Positions 19,986-29,815 of a DNA stretch of 64,000 nucleotides are shown in pieces; the stretch's first letter is position 1, and each line of letters starts with the position of its first letter. The stretch covers positions 62,001 to 126,000 of the forward strand of contig NZ_JABBJN010000007.1 of NCBI RefSeq assembly GCF_012928505.1, read 5' to 3'. Source of the DNA: Achromobacter sp. Bel. GTDB lineage: Bacteria > Pseudomonadota > Gammaproteobacteria > Burkholderiales > Burkholderiaceae_B. The position numbers were made by a program, and so were the translations under genes. The notes beneath the pieces were generated by a model. That model worked only from the letters and a program-made list of their open reading frames with translations. It searched no databases and had not been told where the DNA came from.

Positions 19986-21410
19986 GTGATTCGCGAACAA
20001 GCCGTCCTCCACGCCGTTGAAGCCTTTGACTCCGGCGCCCTGCTGACCACGCTGGCGCGTCGCGTCGCCTACGCCACGGAAAGCGAAGTGCCGGAGCAAG
20101 CGCCCGCGCAGCATGCCTACCTGAATGAAGACCTGATCCCGCTGATGACGGCGCTGGGGTTTTCCTGTGAGGTCCATGCCAATCCCGCCGGGGTCGACCT
20201 GCCCATCCTGGTGGCGCGCCGCGTCGAACACCCCGGCCTGCCGACTGTGCTGATGTACGGCCACGGCGATGTCGTGCGCGGCAACGCCGCGAAATGGGAA
20301 GCCGGGCGCGACCCGTGGCGCCTGCAAGTCGAGGGCGACCGCTGGTACGGCCGCGGCACGGCCGACAACAAGGGCCAGCATTCCATCAACCTGGAAGCCC
20401 TGCGGCACGTGATCGCCGCCCGCGACGGCAAGCTGGGTTTCAATACGACCTGGCTGATCGAGACCGGTGAAGAGGCCGGTTCGCCCGGCCTGGCCGCCTT
20501 CTGCGATGCGCAGCGCGACGCGCTGGCAGCCGACGTATTCATCGCCAGCGACGGCCCGCGCCTGAGCGCCGAACGCCCCACGCTCTTCATGGGGTCGCGC
20601 GGCGCGGTGAATTTCGAACTGAAAGTGCGCGCGCGCGAGCGCGGCTACCACTCCGGCAACTGGGGCGGCCTGCTGGCCAATCCAGCCATCGTGCTGATGC
20701 ACGCCATCGGCACGATGGTGGACGCCCGCGGTCGCATCACCGTTGATGGCCTGCGCCCGCCGCCGATCCCGGCCGCGGTGGCCGCTGCGTTGGCCGACCT
20801 GCAGGTGGGCGGTGGCGAAGACGACCCCGAGATCAACGCGTGGTGGGGCGAACCCGACCTGTCGGCGCCCGAAAAGGTGTTCGGCTGGAACAGCCTTGAC
20901 GTCCTGACCTTTGGCGCGGGAGACCCGTCCAAGCCCGTGAACGCGATCCCGCCCGAAGCCGTGGCCTGGTGCCAATTGCGCTTCGTGGTCGGCACCGACT
21001 GGCGCGCGCTGGAGACCCACGTGCGCGAACACCTGCGCCAGGCGGGCTTCGAAGCCGTGCACGTGCGGATCGGCATGCAGGCGGGCGCCACGCGCTTGTC
21101 GCCCGACAATGCCTGGGTGCGCTGGGCCGCCGCGTCGCTGGAACGCACGACCGGCAAACGGCCCGCGCTGCTGCCCAACCTGGGCGGTTCGCTGCCCAAC
21201 GATATTTTTGCCGACCAACTGGGCCTGCCCACCCTGTGGGTGCCGCACTCCTACCCCGCCTGCGCGCAGCACGCGCCCAATGAACATCTGCTGGGCAGCG
21301 TGGCGCGCGAGGGGCTGGCCATCATGGCCGGCCTGTTCTGGGACCTGGGCGACCAGGGCCCCGCCCTGCGGGACGCGGCCGCCGCCTCGGCCGCCCCCCT
21401 GGCTGCCTGA
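19986..21410 (+). CDS. M20-family metallopeptidase / amidohydrolase
   Basis: This 474-residue cytoplasmic zinc hydrolase belongs to the M20 family (dipeptidases, carboxypeptidases, N-acyl-amino-acid hydrolases). Family motifs are YGHGDVV (first zinc ligand), WYGRGTADNKGQ (bridging Asp), ETGEEAGSPG (catalytic Glu pair) and the final zinc His in APNEHLL. The dimerisation domain lies at about residues 200-330 (GYHSGNWGG). The start is a GTG at 19986. The Bug protein gene 49 bases downstream suggests that the pair imports and then hydrolyses a carboxylate-containing amide or peptide, but the exact substrate cannot be read from sequence. Confidence 0.87.
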   Translation: MIREQAVLHAVEAFDSGALLTTLARRVAYATESEVPEQAPAQHAYLNEDLIPLMTALGFSCEVHANPAGVDLPILVARRVEHPGLPTVLMYGHGDVVRGNAAKWEAGRDPWRLQVEGDRWYGRGTADNKGQHSINLEALRHVIAARDGKLGFNTTWLIETGEEAGSPGLAAFCDAQRDALAADVFIASDGPRLSAERPTLFMGSRGAVNFELKVRARERGYHSGNWGGLLANPAIVLMHAIGTMVDARGRITVDGLRPPPIPAAVAAALADLQVGGGEDDPEINAWWGEPDLSAPEKVFGWNSLDVLTFGAGDPSKPVNAIPPEAVAWCQLRFVVGTDWRALETHVREHLRQAGFEAVHVRIGMQAGATRLSPDNAWVRWAAASLERTTGKRPALLPNLGGSLPNDIFADQLGLPTLWVPHSYPACAQHAPNEHLLGSVAREGLAIMAGLFWDLGDQGPALRDAAAASAAPLAA

Positions 21411-21459
21411 CCCCTCCCCCCTATTTTCGCGTTTCCCATGACCCTTCGAGAGCTTTGCC

Positions 21460-22440
21460 ATGACCGCTAGATTTTGTGCCGCCGTGATGGCGTTCAACCT
21501 TGCCGTCGCCGCGTATGCGGGCGAGGCCCATGCCGCGTACCCCGAACAGCCGATCAAGATCGTCGTGCCGTTCACGCCGGGCGGTGCCACCGACGCGGTG
21601 GCCCGGCTGCTGGCCAACCGGCTGTCGGGCAGCCTGGGACAGTCCGTGATCGTCGAGAACCGCCCGGGCGCGTCCACCGTGATCGGCGCCGATGCCGTGG
21701 CGCGCGCGCAACCCGACGGCTACACGCTGCTGCTGTCGGGCAGCACCACCTATACGGTATTGCCCGCACTGAAGTCCACGTTGCCTTATGACCCGATCAA
21801 CAGCTACGAACCCATCGCCATCGTGGCCATGGCCCCCGTCGTGCTGCTGGCGCAGAACGGCCTGGCGGTCAACACGGTGCAGGAAGCGGCCGCGCTGGCC
21901 AAGCGGCAAAGCGACAAGGGCGGCCTGATGTACGGCACCTTCGGACCAGGCTCCGCGCCGCACCTGGCCGGCGAAATGTTCGCCGAAGCGGTAGGCGCCA
22001 AGATGATGCCCGTGCCCTACAAGGGCAGCGCGCAATTGATCACCGCGATGATCGGTGGAGAAGTCGCGCTGGGCGTGGACACGGTGTCGTCGGCCGCGCC
22101 GCAGGTGCGCGCCGGCAAGGTCCGCGCCTTGGCGGTCACGGGCGAACACCGCGTGCCGCAGTTGCCGGACGTGCCCACCTTCACCGAAGCGGGCATTCCC
22201 GAGGTGTCTTTTGTCGGCTGGTATGCGCTGGCCGCTCCGGCCCGCACGCCCGCGCCGGTCATCGACACGCTGAACCGCGCGGTCGCCAAGATCATGGAAG
22301 ATCCGCAGGTGCGCAAAGCCGTGTCGGACCTGGCGCTTGAACCCGTGTACTTGCCCGGCCAGGCGTTCCACGCACAGATCACCCGGGAAATGCGCACGTT
22401 CGGCGACGTGGCCAAACGCGCAAACATCACGCTGGACTGA
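21460..22440 (+). CDS. Bug-family (TctC-like) extracytoplasmic solute-binding protein
   Basis: This 326-residue periplasmic protein has an N-terminal Sec signal peptide ending near GEAHA-AYP. The mature start YPEQPIKIVVPFTPGG, the ENRPGAS segment, PDGYTLL and VPYKGSA are classic Bug family features. Such proteins bind carboxylates, amino acids or aromatic acids, sometimes for TctAB permeases and sometimes for sensing. No permease gene is adjacent. It sits 49 bases after the M20 peptidase and probably shares its LysR control. GAGAG precedes the ATG. Confidence 0.92.
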   Translation: MTARFCAAVMAFNLAVAAYAGEAHAAYPEQPIKIVVPFTPGGATDAVARLLANRLSGSLGQSVIVENRPGASTVIGADAVARAQPDGYTLLLSGSTTYTVLPALKSTLPYDPINSYEPIAIVAMAPVVLLAQNGLAVNTVQEAAALAKRQSDKGGLMYGTFGPGSAPHLAGEMFAEAVGAKMMPVPYKGSAQLITAMIGGEVALGVDTVSSAAPQVRAGKVRALAVTGEHRVPQLPDVPTFTEAGIPEVSFVGWYALAAPARTPAPVIDTLNRAVAKIMEDPQVRKAVSDLALEPVYLPGQAFHAQITREMRTFGDVAKRANITLD

Positions 22441-22495
22441 CGCGCGCGGCCGGCCGCGGCGCAGGGCATGCGGCGCGGCCGGCTCGCCGGAGCGA

Positions 22496-24943
22496 TCAAT
22501 ACTTGTAGTTCACGCCCAGCATGGCGCTAAACGGTGCGCCATAGTAGTTGCTGTAGACGTTGGTGCTGGCGTAGTACTTCTTGTCGAACACGTTGTTCAG
22601 GTTCAAGGTGGCCGACCACTGGCGGCTGAACTGGTAGCGTGCCATCAAATCCACCAGCGCATAGCCGCTTTGCGACGACTCGAACGGTTGCCCGCCCGGG
22701 CCCCGGCTGGAATACTCGCTGCCGCTTTCCCATCGCACCCCGCCGCCCACCGTCAATGCGCTGAGATCGCCCGGCAGACGGTATGTGGTGTACAGCTTGG
22801 CGATGTGGCGCGGCAGGCCGACTTGCGTGATGAAGCCTTGCGGCAGGCGGCGGTCCACGTAGGCGTAGGACAGCTGCAACTGCCATCCAGGGGTCAGCTC
22901 GCCGGTGATTTCGGCTTCCACGCCGCGCATCACCGCGCCGTCGGCGGCGACGTAGGCGCTATCGCCATTCGGCGCCAGACGGTCGCCGTCCACCATCGCA
23001 TAGTTGTCCTGACGGGTGCGGAACAAGGCCAGCGACCCGTTCAGGCGGCCGTCCAGGAACGCCGATTTCAGGCCGATCTCGTAGGTATTGCCCTTGATGG
23101 GTTCCAGCACGCCGCCCGTCACGTCTTGCGCCTGTTGCGGCTGGAAGATGCTGGTGTAGCTGGCATAGGCGGACAGGGTGCTGGTCAGGTCGTACACCAC
23201 GCCGGCATAGGGGGTGTAGACGCCCTGCTCGCGCATATTGTCCGGGTAGGACGAGCCATCGTTATAGTTGTAGGACGCCTGCTGGTCCCACCACGTCACC
23301 CGCGAGCCCAACACCAGCGACAGCGCGTCCGTCGGGCGCAGGCGTACCGCGCCATAGATCGACGACTGCTTTTCGGTGTAGTAGCGCCTGCCTGTCGATT
23401 GCCAATCCGGCTCGGGCATGTCGCCGTTCCACTGGCGGATATCGGGAATCTTGGCGTCATAACCCGGCGCGACCCAAAGCGGATACATGTCGTAGTCGCC
23501 CCGGGTGCGCGATGCGCTGGCGCCCACCACCAGGTCGTGCTGACGGCCAAAGGCGTCGAACGCGCCGGTCAGGCTGGCATCGACGGCGTTCTGGGTTTTC
23601 GGAATGGGCCATTTGGCCACCCATACCGATGCGCCCTGACCCGTCGTCGGGTTGGCCCAGCCGTTGCTGCTGAACCAGCCATAGGTGCGGTCGTTGTCAT
23701 CGCCTGTGCGGGACACGGTCACCGAGCCCTTCCACGACGGCGCGAATTCATGGTCCAGCGTCGCGAACACGTTGTAGCGCGTGCGTTCCTGGCGGCTCCA
23801 GTCAGTGGCCGAATTGAAGCGCTGCGGGAAATCCGTTTTCGTCCCATCCGCATACGCGGCGGGGAAACCGAAGTACGAGCATTCCGTGCACTTCTTGCGC
23901 TGATACTCCGCGCCCAGCGTCAGCATGGTGCGTTCGGTCAGGTCGGCCTCGACCACGCCATACAGCAACTGCGAATCCTGCTTGACGCGGTCGATGAACG
24001 AACCGCCTTCCTGCCACGCGCCGACCAGCCGGCCGCGAAGCTTGCCCGCTTCGTCCAGAGGGCTGCCCAGATCGAACTCCGTGCGCTTGTAGTCCCAGGA
24101 ACCCACGGCGGCCCCCACGCCGGCCTCGAACTCGCGGGTGGGCCGCTTACGCACCAGATTGATCGAGGCAGCGGGGTTGCCGGCGCCGTTCAACAGGCCG
24201 GTGGAACCGCGCACCACCTCAATCCGGTCATACAGCGCGGTGTCCAGGCCCAGCGCATTGAAGTCCTTGTGGGTAGGCACGCCGTCCACCTGCATGTTGG
24301 TGATCTCCATGCCGCGCGCGTACAAGCCCTTCTCGTTGTCGTCCGCAGACCCCTTCTTCTTGAAGGTCAGGCCCGGCGTGTTGGCGATGGCGTCTTCCAG
24401 CGTGTTGAGCCCCTGGTCCGACAGGCGCTGGCGCGTCATCACCGACACCGATTGGGGAGTCTCGCGCAGCGTCATCGGCAGCTTGGTGGCCGTCGTGGAC
24501 AAGCCCACGGTGTACGAGTCCGATCCCTCGCTGGGCGCGGGGTCGCGCGAGCCCAGCACTTCCACCGGCGCAAGCGTCTGCGCGCCGGCGATGCGCAGTC
24601 CGTAGTTGTTGCCGCCTTGGCTGACGACCTCCAGCCCGGTGCCCGACAGCATGGCCGCCAGCCCCGACGCGATGCCGTAATCGCCTTGCAGGCCGGCGCT
24701 TTGCTTGCCTTGCGTCAATTGGGCGTCGAACGACAGCACGACGCCCGCCTGCGCGGCGAAGCGGCCGAGCGCCAGGCCCAGCGGACCGGCGGGAACATCA
24801 TAGCGGCGGGCCGCATCGGCGGACGGCGCCGCCTGCGCCACCGCGGGCGGCGCCGACGCCAGCGCCATCAAGGCGACAAAAACGGCGCGCGCGATCGGCG
24901 CCAGCGGTCCGGGATGGCGGTGCAAGGACATGTTGAAGGGCAT
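22496..24943 (-). CDS. TonB-dependent siderophore receptor with N-terminal signalling (STN) domain
   Basis: This 815-residue outer-membrane receptor has a signal peptide ending near PAVAQA and an N-terminal STN domain (about residues 45-125, PAGPLGLALGRFAAQAG). The plug follows (MTLRETPQSVSVMTRQRL, DRIEVVRGSTGLLNGAGNPAASINLVRKRP) and then a 22-strand barrel ending YKY. The plug motifs match FpvA/FoxA-type ferrisiderophore receptors. The STN domain signals to the FecR anti-sigma factor encoded 88 bases upstream, which controls the FecI-type sigma factor. The start at 24943 (MPFNMSLHRH) gives a normal signal peptide, and a second ATG at 24931 is possible. The ligand is unknown. Confidence 0.92.
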   Translation of the reverse strand: MPFNMSLHRHPGPLAPIARAVFVALMALASAPPAVAQAAPSADAARRYDVPAGPLGLALGRFAAQAGVVLSFDAQLTQGKQSAGLQGDYGIASGLAAMLSGTGLEVVSQGGNNYGLRIAGAQTLAPVEVLGSRDPAPSEGSDSYTVGLSTTATKLPMTLRETPQSVSVMTRQRLSDQGLNTLEDAIANTPGLTFKKKGSADDNEKGLYARGMEITNMQVDGVPTHKDFNALGLDTALYDRIEVVRGSTGLLNGAGNPAASINLVRKRPTREFEAGVGAAVGSWDYKRTEFDLGSPLDEAGKLRGRLVGAWQEGGSFIDRVKQDSQLLYGVVEADLTERTMLTLGAEYQRKKCTECSYFGFPAAYADGTKTDFPQRFNSATDWSRQERTRYNVFATLDHEFAPSWKGSVTVSRTGDDNDRTYGWFSSNGWANPTTGQGASVWVAKWPIPKTQNAVDASLTGAFDAFGRQHDLVVGASASRTRGDYDMYPLWVAPGYDAKIPDIRQWNGDMPEPDWQSTGRRYYTEKQSSIYGAVRLRPTDALSLVLGSRVTWWDQQASYNYNDGSSYPDNMREQGVYTPYAGVVYDLTSTLSAYASYTSIFQPQQAQDVTGGVLEPIKGNTYEIGLKSAFLDGRLNGSLALFRTRQDNYAMVDGDRLAPNGDSAYVAADGAVMRGVEAEITGELTPGWQLQLSYAYVDRRLPQGFITQVGLPRHIAKLYTTYRLPGDLSALTVGGGVRWESGSEYSSRGPGGQPFESSQSGYALVDLMARYQFSRQWSATLNLNNVFDKKYYASTNVYSNYYGAPFSAMLGVNYKY

Positions 24944-25031
24944 AAGCTCTGGTTTTCCGTGAATCGAATCCGACGTAATCCCTGCTAAGTCGGACGAGCG
25001 CGGAAAAAGGACAATGCCAAATAAAAATAAA

Positions 25032-25994
25032 TCAGCCGCGGGCGACCACGCGGGTGTAATAGCGGGTGAAGCGCGACACGCGCACGGGCAGCGCGCGTTC
25101 CACGGCCGCCAACGCGCGGTCGGTGTCGTCGATGGGAAACGCGCCCGACACGCGCAGGGCCGCCACCGCGTCGTCACAACGAAGGCGGCCGGGACGGTAG
25201 CGGTCCAGCTGCGCAATGAACTCGGCCAGCCGCATGCCGTCCACGATCAGCAGGCCCCGCGTCCACGCATCGGGTTCGCCCAGGACGACGCCCGCGCGGC
25301 GGGCGCCCGACGCTTCCAGCACGCCTTGTTCGCCCGCGTTCAGCCGTAGTGGCGTCGCCCCGTTGGCGGGCCGCAGCTCGACCGCATGCCGCAGTACCGC
25401 GACACGCGTGCATGCATCCTGCCGATTGACGGTAAAGCGCGTGCCCAAGGGACGCACCGTGCCGTGCAGCGTCGTCACCCGCAAAGGCGGCAGGCCCGGG
25501 GCGGCATGTTCGGTATCGATCAGGATCTCGCCTGCGTGCACGGTCACGTGGCGGCCGCGCGCGTCCATGGCGACGTCCACCGCGCTTGCGCTGTCCAGCC
25601 ACAGCAAGGTGCCGTCCGCCAGCAGCAGTTCGCGCCGTTCGCCCGCGCCCATCCGGTAGTCGGCCAGATAGCTGGCCGCCAGCCGCTCGACCGGCAAGGT
25701 ACGCCACGCCAGCACGCCGCCGGCGCCGAACAGGGCCACCGCCCCCAGGCCACTGCGCAAGGCGGCGCGCCGGCGCGCGAAGTGGTGGTCTGCGCGGTTG
25801 AGTGTATCGGCGGCCAGCCGCGCGGGCGCCGCGCCCAATGTGCCGCGCAGGCGTTCGACCTGCCGCCAGATGCGGGCATGTTCCGGGTCGGCAGCCAGCC
25901 AACGGCCATGCGCCGCCACATCGGCCGCATCGGCGTCGTCGGCGCATAGCCGCGCATACCATTGCGCCGCCGCAGAGATTGTCTTGTCCGCCAT
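25032..25994 (-). CDS. FecR-type anti-sigma factor / signal transducer
   Basis: This 320-residue inner-membrane regulator has a cytoplasmic N-terminal FecR domain (AAQWYARLCADD, the DAADVAAHGRWLAADPEHARIW region). A single membrane segment near residue 90 (GLGAVALFGAGGVLAW) precedes a periplasmic FecR domain with TVRPLGTRFTV and a C-terminal STN-like portion. In Fec-type systems it relays receptor occupancy to the ECF sigma factor. It starts six bases after the sigma factor stop, so the two are one transcription unit, followed by the receptor gene. Confidence 0.9.
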   Translation of the reverse strand: MADKTISAAAQWYARLCADDADAADVAAHGRWLAADPEHARIWRQVERLRGTLGAAPARLAADTLNRADHHFARRRAALRSGLGAVALFGAGGVLAWRTLPVERLAASYLADYRMGAGERRELLLADGTLLWLDSASAVDVAMDARGRHVTVHAGEILIDTEHAAPGLPPLRVTTLHGTVRPLGTRFTVNRQDACTRVAVLRHAVELRPANGATPLRLNAGEQGVLEASGARRAGVVLGEPDAWTRGLLIVDGMRLAEFIAQLDRYRPGRLRCDDAVAALRVSGAFPIDDTDRALAAVERALPVRVSRFTRYYTRVVARG

Positions 25995-26000
25995 CGCCGG

Positions 26001-26528
26001 TTACTGCCGTTCCAAGGCGTACACGAGGCAGTGCTCGGTCGCGCGGGCCATGTATTTCTTGACCGAACTGACCGTCACGCCCAGCCTGGCCGCGATGTCC
26101 GCGTAGCTTGCGCCTTCCAGCTGGGACATCAGGAACGCACGCCGCACCTTGTCGCCCAGGCCCTGCAGCATGGCGTCGATCTCGCGGATGGTTTCCAGCA
26201 GAATGGCCTGTGTTTCGGGTGAGATCGCATGGGCCTCCGGCTGCTGCGCCAGGGTTTCCATCCAGGCGCGTTCCAACACCTGGCGGCGAATGTGGTCCAC
26301 CAGCGTGCGTTGGGCCACGGTGGCCAGAAAGCTGCGCGGCTGGCGCACACCCTGCAGCTGCGCCATGGACGCGGGCGAGGCCAACAGACGCAGAAAGGTG
26401 TCCTGGGCCAGGTCGGCGGCTTCGGCCGGCACGCTCAGCCGCCGCAGCAGCCACCCACGCAACCAGCCGTGGTGATCGCGATAAAGCAAGCCTAGCTCGC
26501 GGTGCTCCAGAGATTCCAAGGACGACAT
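26001..26528 (-). CDS. FecI-type ECF sigma factor (iron starvation)
   Basis: This 175-residue extracytoplasmic-function sigma factor shows region 2 with AADLAQDTFLRLLA and TVAQRTLVDHIRRQ, and region 4 with LEGASYADIAARLGVTVSSVKKYMARA. It is followed by a FecR homologue and an STN-containing receptor, the usual cell-surface signalling layout. A Fur box at 26564-26582 lies 36-54 bases upstream of the start, so iron-bound Fur should repress the unit and the receptor signal should amplify it. Confidence 0.92.
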   Translation of the reverse strand: MSSLESLEHRELGLLYRDHHGWLRGWLLRRLSVPAEAADLAQDTFLRLLASPASMAQLQGVRQPRSFLATVAQRTLVDHIRRQVLERAWMETLAQQPEAHAISPETQAILLETIREIDAMLQGLGDKVRRAFLMSQLEGASYADIAARLGVTVSSVKKYMARATEHCLVYALERQ

Positions 26529-26563
26529 GGCCGTAGCGCGACCGCTTCCTGATTTTTAAGAAT

Positions 26564-26582
26564 GGGAATTGTAATCATTATT
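26564..26582. promoter_or_regulatory. Fur box upstream of the fecI-type gene
   Basis: GGGAATTGTAATCATTATT matches the 19-bp Fur consensus at 14 of 19 positions by hand alignment. It lies in the 96-base gap between katE and the minus-strand sigma factor gene, at a spacing suited to promoter occlusion. Confidence 0.65.
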
Positions 26583-26624
26583 GATGATGGCGGGCAATCG
26601 CCCGCCATTCCCCATCTTGACGCC

Positions 26625-29024
26625 CTACACCGCCGGCGGCATCGTCTCCCGCTCGGGATGCCGGTGCTTGGCCAGCGCCTGGATGAACCGGGCCGCGCTT
26701 TTCGCCGGCGCCCCGGTTTCCACCAGCAGGCCGGCGTCCGACCCGTCAGGCGCAATGCCCGCTGCCTCGAAGACCTGCGCGCCGGCTCCCTGCCCCAACA
26801 GCGTCTTGCCATGGCGGAAGGCGTCGCGCAGGAATTCCAGCGCCCGCCCGTCCGTCCGCAATCGCCCGACGGCGCCCTCGCCGCCCGGGACCACAGCGCC
26901 GTCGAACAGCCCCGAAGGGTGATTGTCCAGCGACGCGTCCGCATCCAGCGTGCTGCCGTCTTCCGCCTGCACAGGGCCAATCCGCTGCCCCACCAGCCGC
27001 ACCACGACACCGGCTTTGATCAGCGCGTCCGCCACGGCCGTTACGGCCGCGCCGTCCACGCCTTCGGCCACCAGGATGGCGACCTTGCGCGTGGCGACGC
27101 CGCCATCGCCCGGCCTTGCGGTCAGCGACAGCGCCGGCGACAAATCCACCTCTGGCTTGGGCGGCTGGGAGGCGGCGCGCGGCAAGGGTTCGGGCAAGGC
27201 CATGCCCAACTGGTTCGCCACGGCCTGGGCCAGTTCGTCCGACACGTTGCGCAGCGACGCCACCATGCGCTGCCGGATCGCCGGCACGGTGACCTTGCTG
27301 AGTTCAAAGGCGAAGGCGTTGATGATGTGCCGCTGCTCCCAGTCCGTCTGGCTATTGAAGAACAGCGCGGCCTGGTTGTAGTGCTCGGCGAACTTCTCCG
27401 GATGGCCGCGCAACTCGTCACCCGTCACGGGTTCCGGGAACGGCACAAAGCCGTCCATGCCGGCCTGGAACGGGCAGCCACCCGCCAGCGAATTCGGTTC
27501 ATACGCCACGCGCCCCCGGTGAATGGCCTGGCGGTGCATGCCGTCGCGCTGGTTGTTGTGCACCGGCGCCAGCGGCGCATTGATGGGGATTTCGTGGAAA
27601 TTCGGGCCGCCCAGGCGCGAGATCTGCGTGTCGACATACGAGTGGATGCGCCCGGCCAGCAGCGGGTCGTTGGTGAAGTCCACCCCCGGCACGACATGCG
27701 CCGTACAGAAGGCGACCTGCTCGGTCTCGGCGAAGAAGTTGTCGGGATTGCGGTCCAGCACCATCCGGCCGATGGGCGTGACCGGCACCAGTTCTTCCGG
27801 CACGATCTTGGTGGCGTCCAACACGTCGAAGCTGAAGCGCTCCGCCTCTTCTTCCGTGAAGACTTGCACGCCCAACTCCCATTCGGGGCCGTTGCCCGCG
27901 TCGATGGCTTCCCACAGGTCGCGCCGGTGGAAGTCGGGGTCGGCGCCCGATACCTTGACCGCTTCGTCCCACACCTGGGAATGCGTACCCAGCACGGGAT
28001 TCCAATGGAATTTCACCAGCCGCGATTCGCCCTGCGCGTTGACGAAGCGGAAGGTATGCACCCCGAATCCCTGCATCATGCGGTAGCTGCGCGGAATGCC
28101 TCGGTCGGACATCACCCACATCAGCATGTGCGTGGATTCCGGCATGAGCGACACGAAATCCCAGAACGTATCGTGGGCAGACGCGGCCTGCGGCATACCG
28201 TGGTGCGGCTCGGCCTTCACGGCATGCACCAGGTCCGGGAATTTCATCGCGTCCTGGATGAAGAAGACGGGGATGTTGTTGCCCACCAGGTCCCAATTGC
28301 CTTCGTCGGTGTAGAACTTCACGGCGAAGCCGCGCACGTCGCGCGCCGTGTCTTTGGAGCCGCGTTCGCCCGCCACGGTCGAAAACCGCACGAATACCGG
28401 CGTGCGTTTGCCCTTCTCGGCGAACAGCGAGGCGGCCGTCAGGTCGGTCAGCGGCTTGTAGCATTCAAAGTAGCCGTGCGCCGCCGAGCCGCGCGCGTGC
28501 ACGATGCGCTCTGGAATGCGCTCGTGGTCGAAATGCGTGATCTTCTCGCGCAGGATGAAGTCTTTGAGCAAGGCCGGCCCACGCAATCCGGCTTTGAGCG
28601 AATGCTGGTTATCGCCGACGCGCACGCCCTGGTTCGTCGTCAGCATCTGGTCGCTGGCGTCCGAACGCACTCGCGCCAGCCGGCCGTCCACGGCGTTCAC
28701 GCCCGGGGCGGCCGTGTCGACGGTCTTGTCCGACGTCTCGCTTTCCGACAAGGTGCTGCCGCCCACGGACGGATCCGCAAGGGGCACATGCGCACCGGTG
28801 ACCGGGCAGCGCGCCGCCTCGGCGCCGTACTCGGCAGCCTTGTCGGCATTGTGGGGGATGGCCGCCACCGTCGCGCCCACGGCGGCGGCTCGCTTCAAGG
28901 CCGGATGGCCAGGCTTGCCGGCGGGGCCGGCAGCGGGACCGCTATCGGTATTCATATAAGCGGTGTCGAGTGCGCCGCCGCCCTTGCCTGCGGGGGGCTT
29001 GCCTGCGGGTTTCTTCGTTGCCAT
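26625..29024 (-). CDS. katE: Large-subunit monofunctional catalase KatE (HPII type)
   Basis: This haem catalase converts hydrogen peroxide to water and oxygen. At 799 residues it is a clade 2 large-subunit enzyme and somewhat long for the class. The catalytic His lies in [14 protein letters not shown], the distal Asn in [17 protein letters not shown], and the proximal Tyr in [19 protein letters not shown]. The C-terminal 150 residues (from [12 protein letters not shown]) form the flavodoxin/DJ-1-like domain typical of HPII enzymes. The first 110 residues are an Ala/Gly/Pro-rich, Lys-containing extension of low complexity. GGAG precedes the ATG. It is 10 bases downstream of the ferritin-like gene and probably cotranscribed with it. 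Confidence 0.95.
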   Translation of the reverse strand: MATKKPAGKPPAGKGGGALDTAYMNTDSGPAAGPAGKPGHPALKRAAAVGATVAAIPHNADKAAEYGAEAARCPVTGAHVPLADPSVGGSTLSESETSDKTVDTAAPGVNAVDGRLARVRSDASDQMLTTNQGVRVGDNQHSLKAGLRGPALLKDFILREKITHFDHERIPERIVHARGSAAHGYFECYKPLTDLTAASLFAEKGKRTPVFVRFSTVAGERGSKDTARDVRGFAVKFYTDEGNWDLVGNNIPVFFIQDAMKFPDLVHAVKAEPHHGMPQAASAHDTFWDFVSLMPESTHMLMWVMSDRGIPRSYRMMQGFGVHTFRFVNAQGESRLVKFHWNPVLGTHSQVWDEAVKVSGADPDFHRRDLWEAIDAGNGPEWELGVQVFTEEEAERFSFDVLDATKIVPEELVPVTPIGRMVLDRNPDNFFAETEQVAFCTAHVVPGVDFTNDPLLAGRIHSYVDTQISRLGGPNFHEIPINAPLAPVHNNQRDGMHRQAIHRGRVAYEPNSLAGGCPFQAGMDGFVPFPEPVTGDELRGHPEKFAEHYNQAALFFNSQTDWEQRHIINAFAFELSKVTVPAIRQRMVASLRNVSDELAQAVANQLGMALPEPLPRAASQPPKPEVDLSPALSLTARPGDGGVATRKVAILVAEGVDGAAVTAVADALIKAGVVVRLVGQRIGPVQAEDGSTLDADASLDNHPSGLFDGAVVPGGEGAVGRLRTDGRALEFLRDAFRHGKTLLGQGAGAQVFEAAGIAPDGSDAGLLVETGAPAKSAARFIQALAKHRHPERETMPPAV

Positions 29025-29034
29025 GGCCGGTCTC

Positions 29035-29649
29035 CTAGTGTTTCAGCATCTTGTCGCGCGCCTGTTCGGCTCGGGATGCGCCGATCGCGGATTCCACCTG
29101 CTTGACCTCTTCGGGCGGCGGCAGCACGGCCGGAAAGCCCAGCGACTCGATCCACAATTCGCGGGACCAGCCTTGCGTGTGATACAGGTGGTGGTCTTCG
29201 TCGGTGGCCACGGCGTCATAGGCCTGCTTCAGGATCTTGGCCTCACGGCCGGAGTGCTGGTCGGCAATCACGCCGATCAACGACCAATTCGCATGATCCT
29301 TCGTTTCGGCCAGCACCACGCACTCGGTTGCCACTAGCTGCGCGGCGTCCCGGTCGCCAGCACTGACCGCCATCTTCATGGCCTTGACCAGCGATTCGCC
29401 CAGATGCCGGACCACCTCGCGGCCCGGCGTCTGCATTTCGGGATCGAGTCCAAGTTGTTCAAACACGGTCAAAAGGACGCGGTGGTGCGTGCGCGTTTCC
29501 TCCAGGTATTCCTTCCATTCTTTCTTCAGGTCTTCGTTAATGGCACAGGACACCGCGGTCTCGTAGACGGACAGGCCGCCGATCTCGGTCTCCAGCGCCT
29601 GATACAGCAGTTCGTTGATCTGCTGGGCGTTTCCGGCTTTGTGTTTCAT
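29035..29649 (-). CDS. Ferritin-like diiron-domain protein
   Basis: The 204-residue protein is predicted to be a four-helix bundle with Glu and His residues spaced as in ferritin-like folds: ALETEIGGLSVYETAV, EETRTHHRVLLTVFEQ, ATECVVLAETKDHANW and ATDEDHHLYHTQGW. No signal peptide is present. It lies directly upstream of katE in one operon, which suggests a paired role in iron binding or peroxide detoxification. A GGAGT site precedes the ATG. The exact subfamily (bacterioferritin-like, YciE-like or other) is not assigned. Confidence 0.75.
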   Translation of the reverse strand: MKHKAGNAQQINELLYQALETEIGGLSVYETAVSCAINEDLKKEWKEYLEETRTHHRVLLTVFEQLGLDPEMQTPGREVVRHLGESLVKAMKMAVSAGDRDAAQLVATECVVLAETKDHANWSLIGVIADQHSGREAKILKQAYDAVATDEDHHLYHTQGWSRELWIESLGFPAVLPPPEEVKQVESAIGASRAEQARDKMLKH

Positions 29650-29815
29650 CAGGGGACTCCTCGTTCATGGACATCTGCGGCCTGACCGGCCAACACGGAC
29701 AGTCGAGCGGGATGAAGCGCCCCTTCAGCAATCGCCATGCCTGATCGCCCCGCGCCTGCCCCAGACAACGGCAAACCCGGAATGCTTAGCATCGCAACTC
29801 CGGCCCCAATTCGCT

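Noticed and set aside
19923-21677. 584-codon open frame on the minus strand
   Set aside because: It is antisense to the M20 peptidase, whose catalytic motifs are intact on the plus strand.
22445-22458. 14-bp GC-only palindrome CGCGGCCGGCCGCG between convergent Bug and TonB receptor genes
   Set aside because: It could help termination, but palindromes of this kind arise easily in such GC-rich DNA, and no other support is seen.
22337-24988. 883-codon open frame on the plus strand
   Set aside because: It is antisense to the TonB-dependent receptor, low-complexity Arg/His/Gln composition, no recognisable motif.
24969-24994. Inverted repeat TCCGAC/GTCGGA in the leader of the TonB receptor gene
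   Set aside because: Only 6 bp with a 14-base loop; no riboswitch fold or sigma promoter could be supported.
26562-29105. 847-codon open frame on the plus strand
   Set aside because: It is antisense to katE and has no family features, while the minus-strand catalase is unambiguous.
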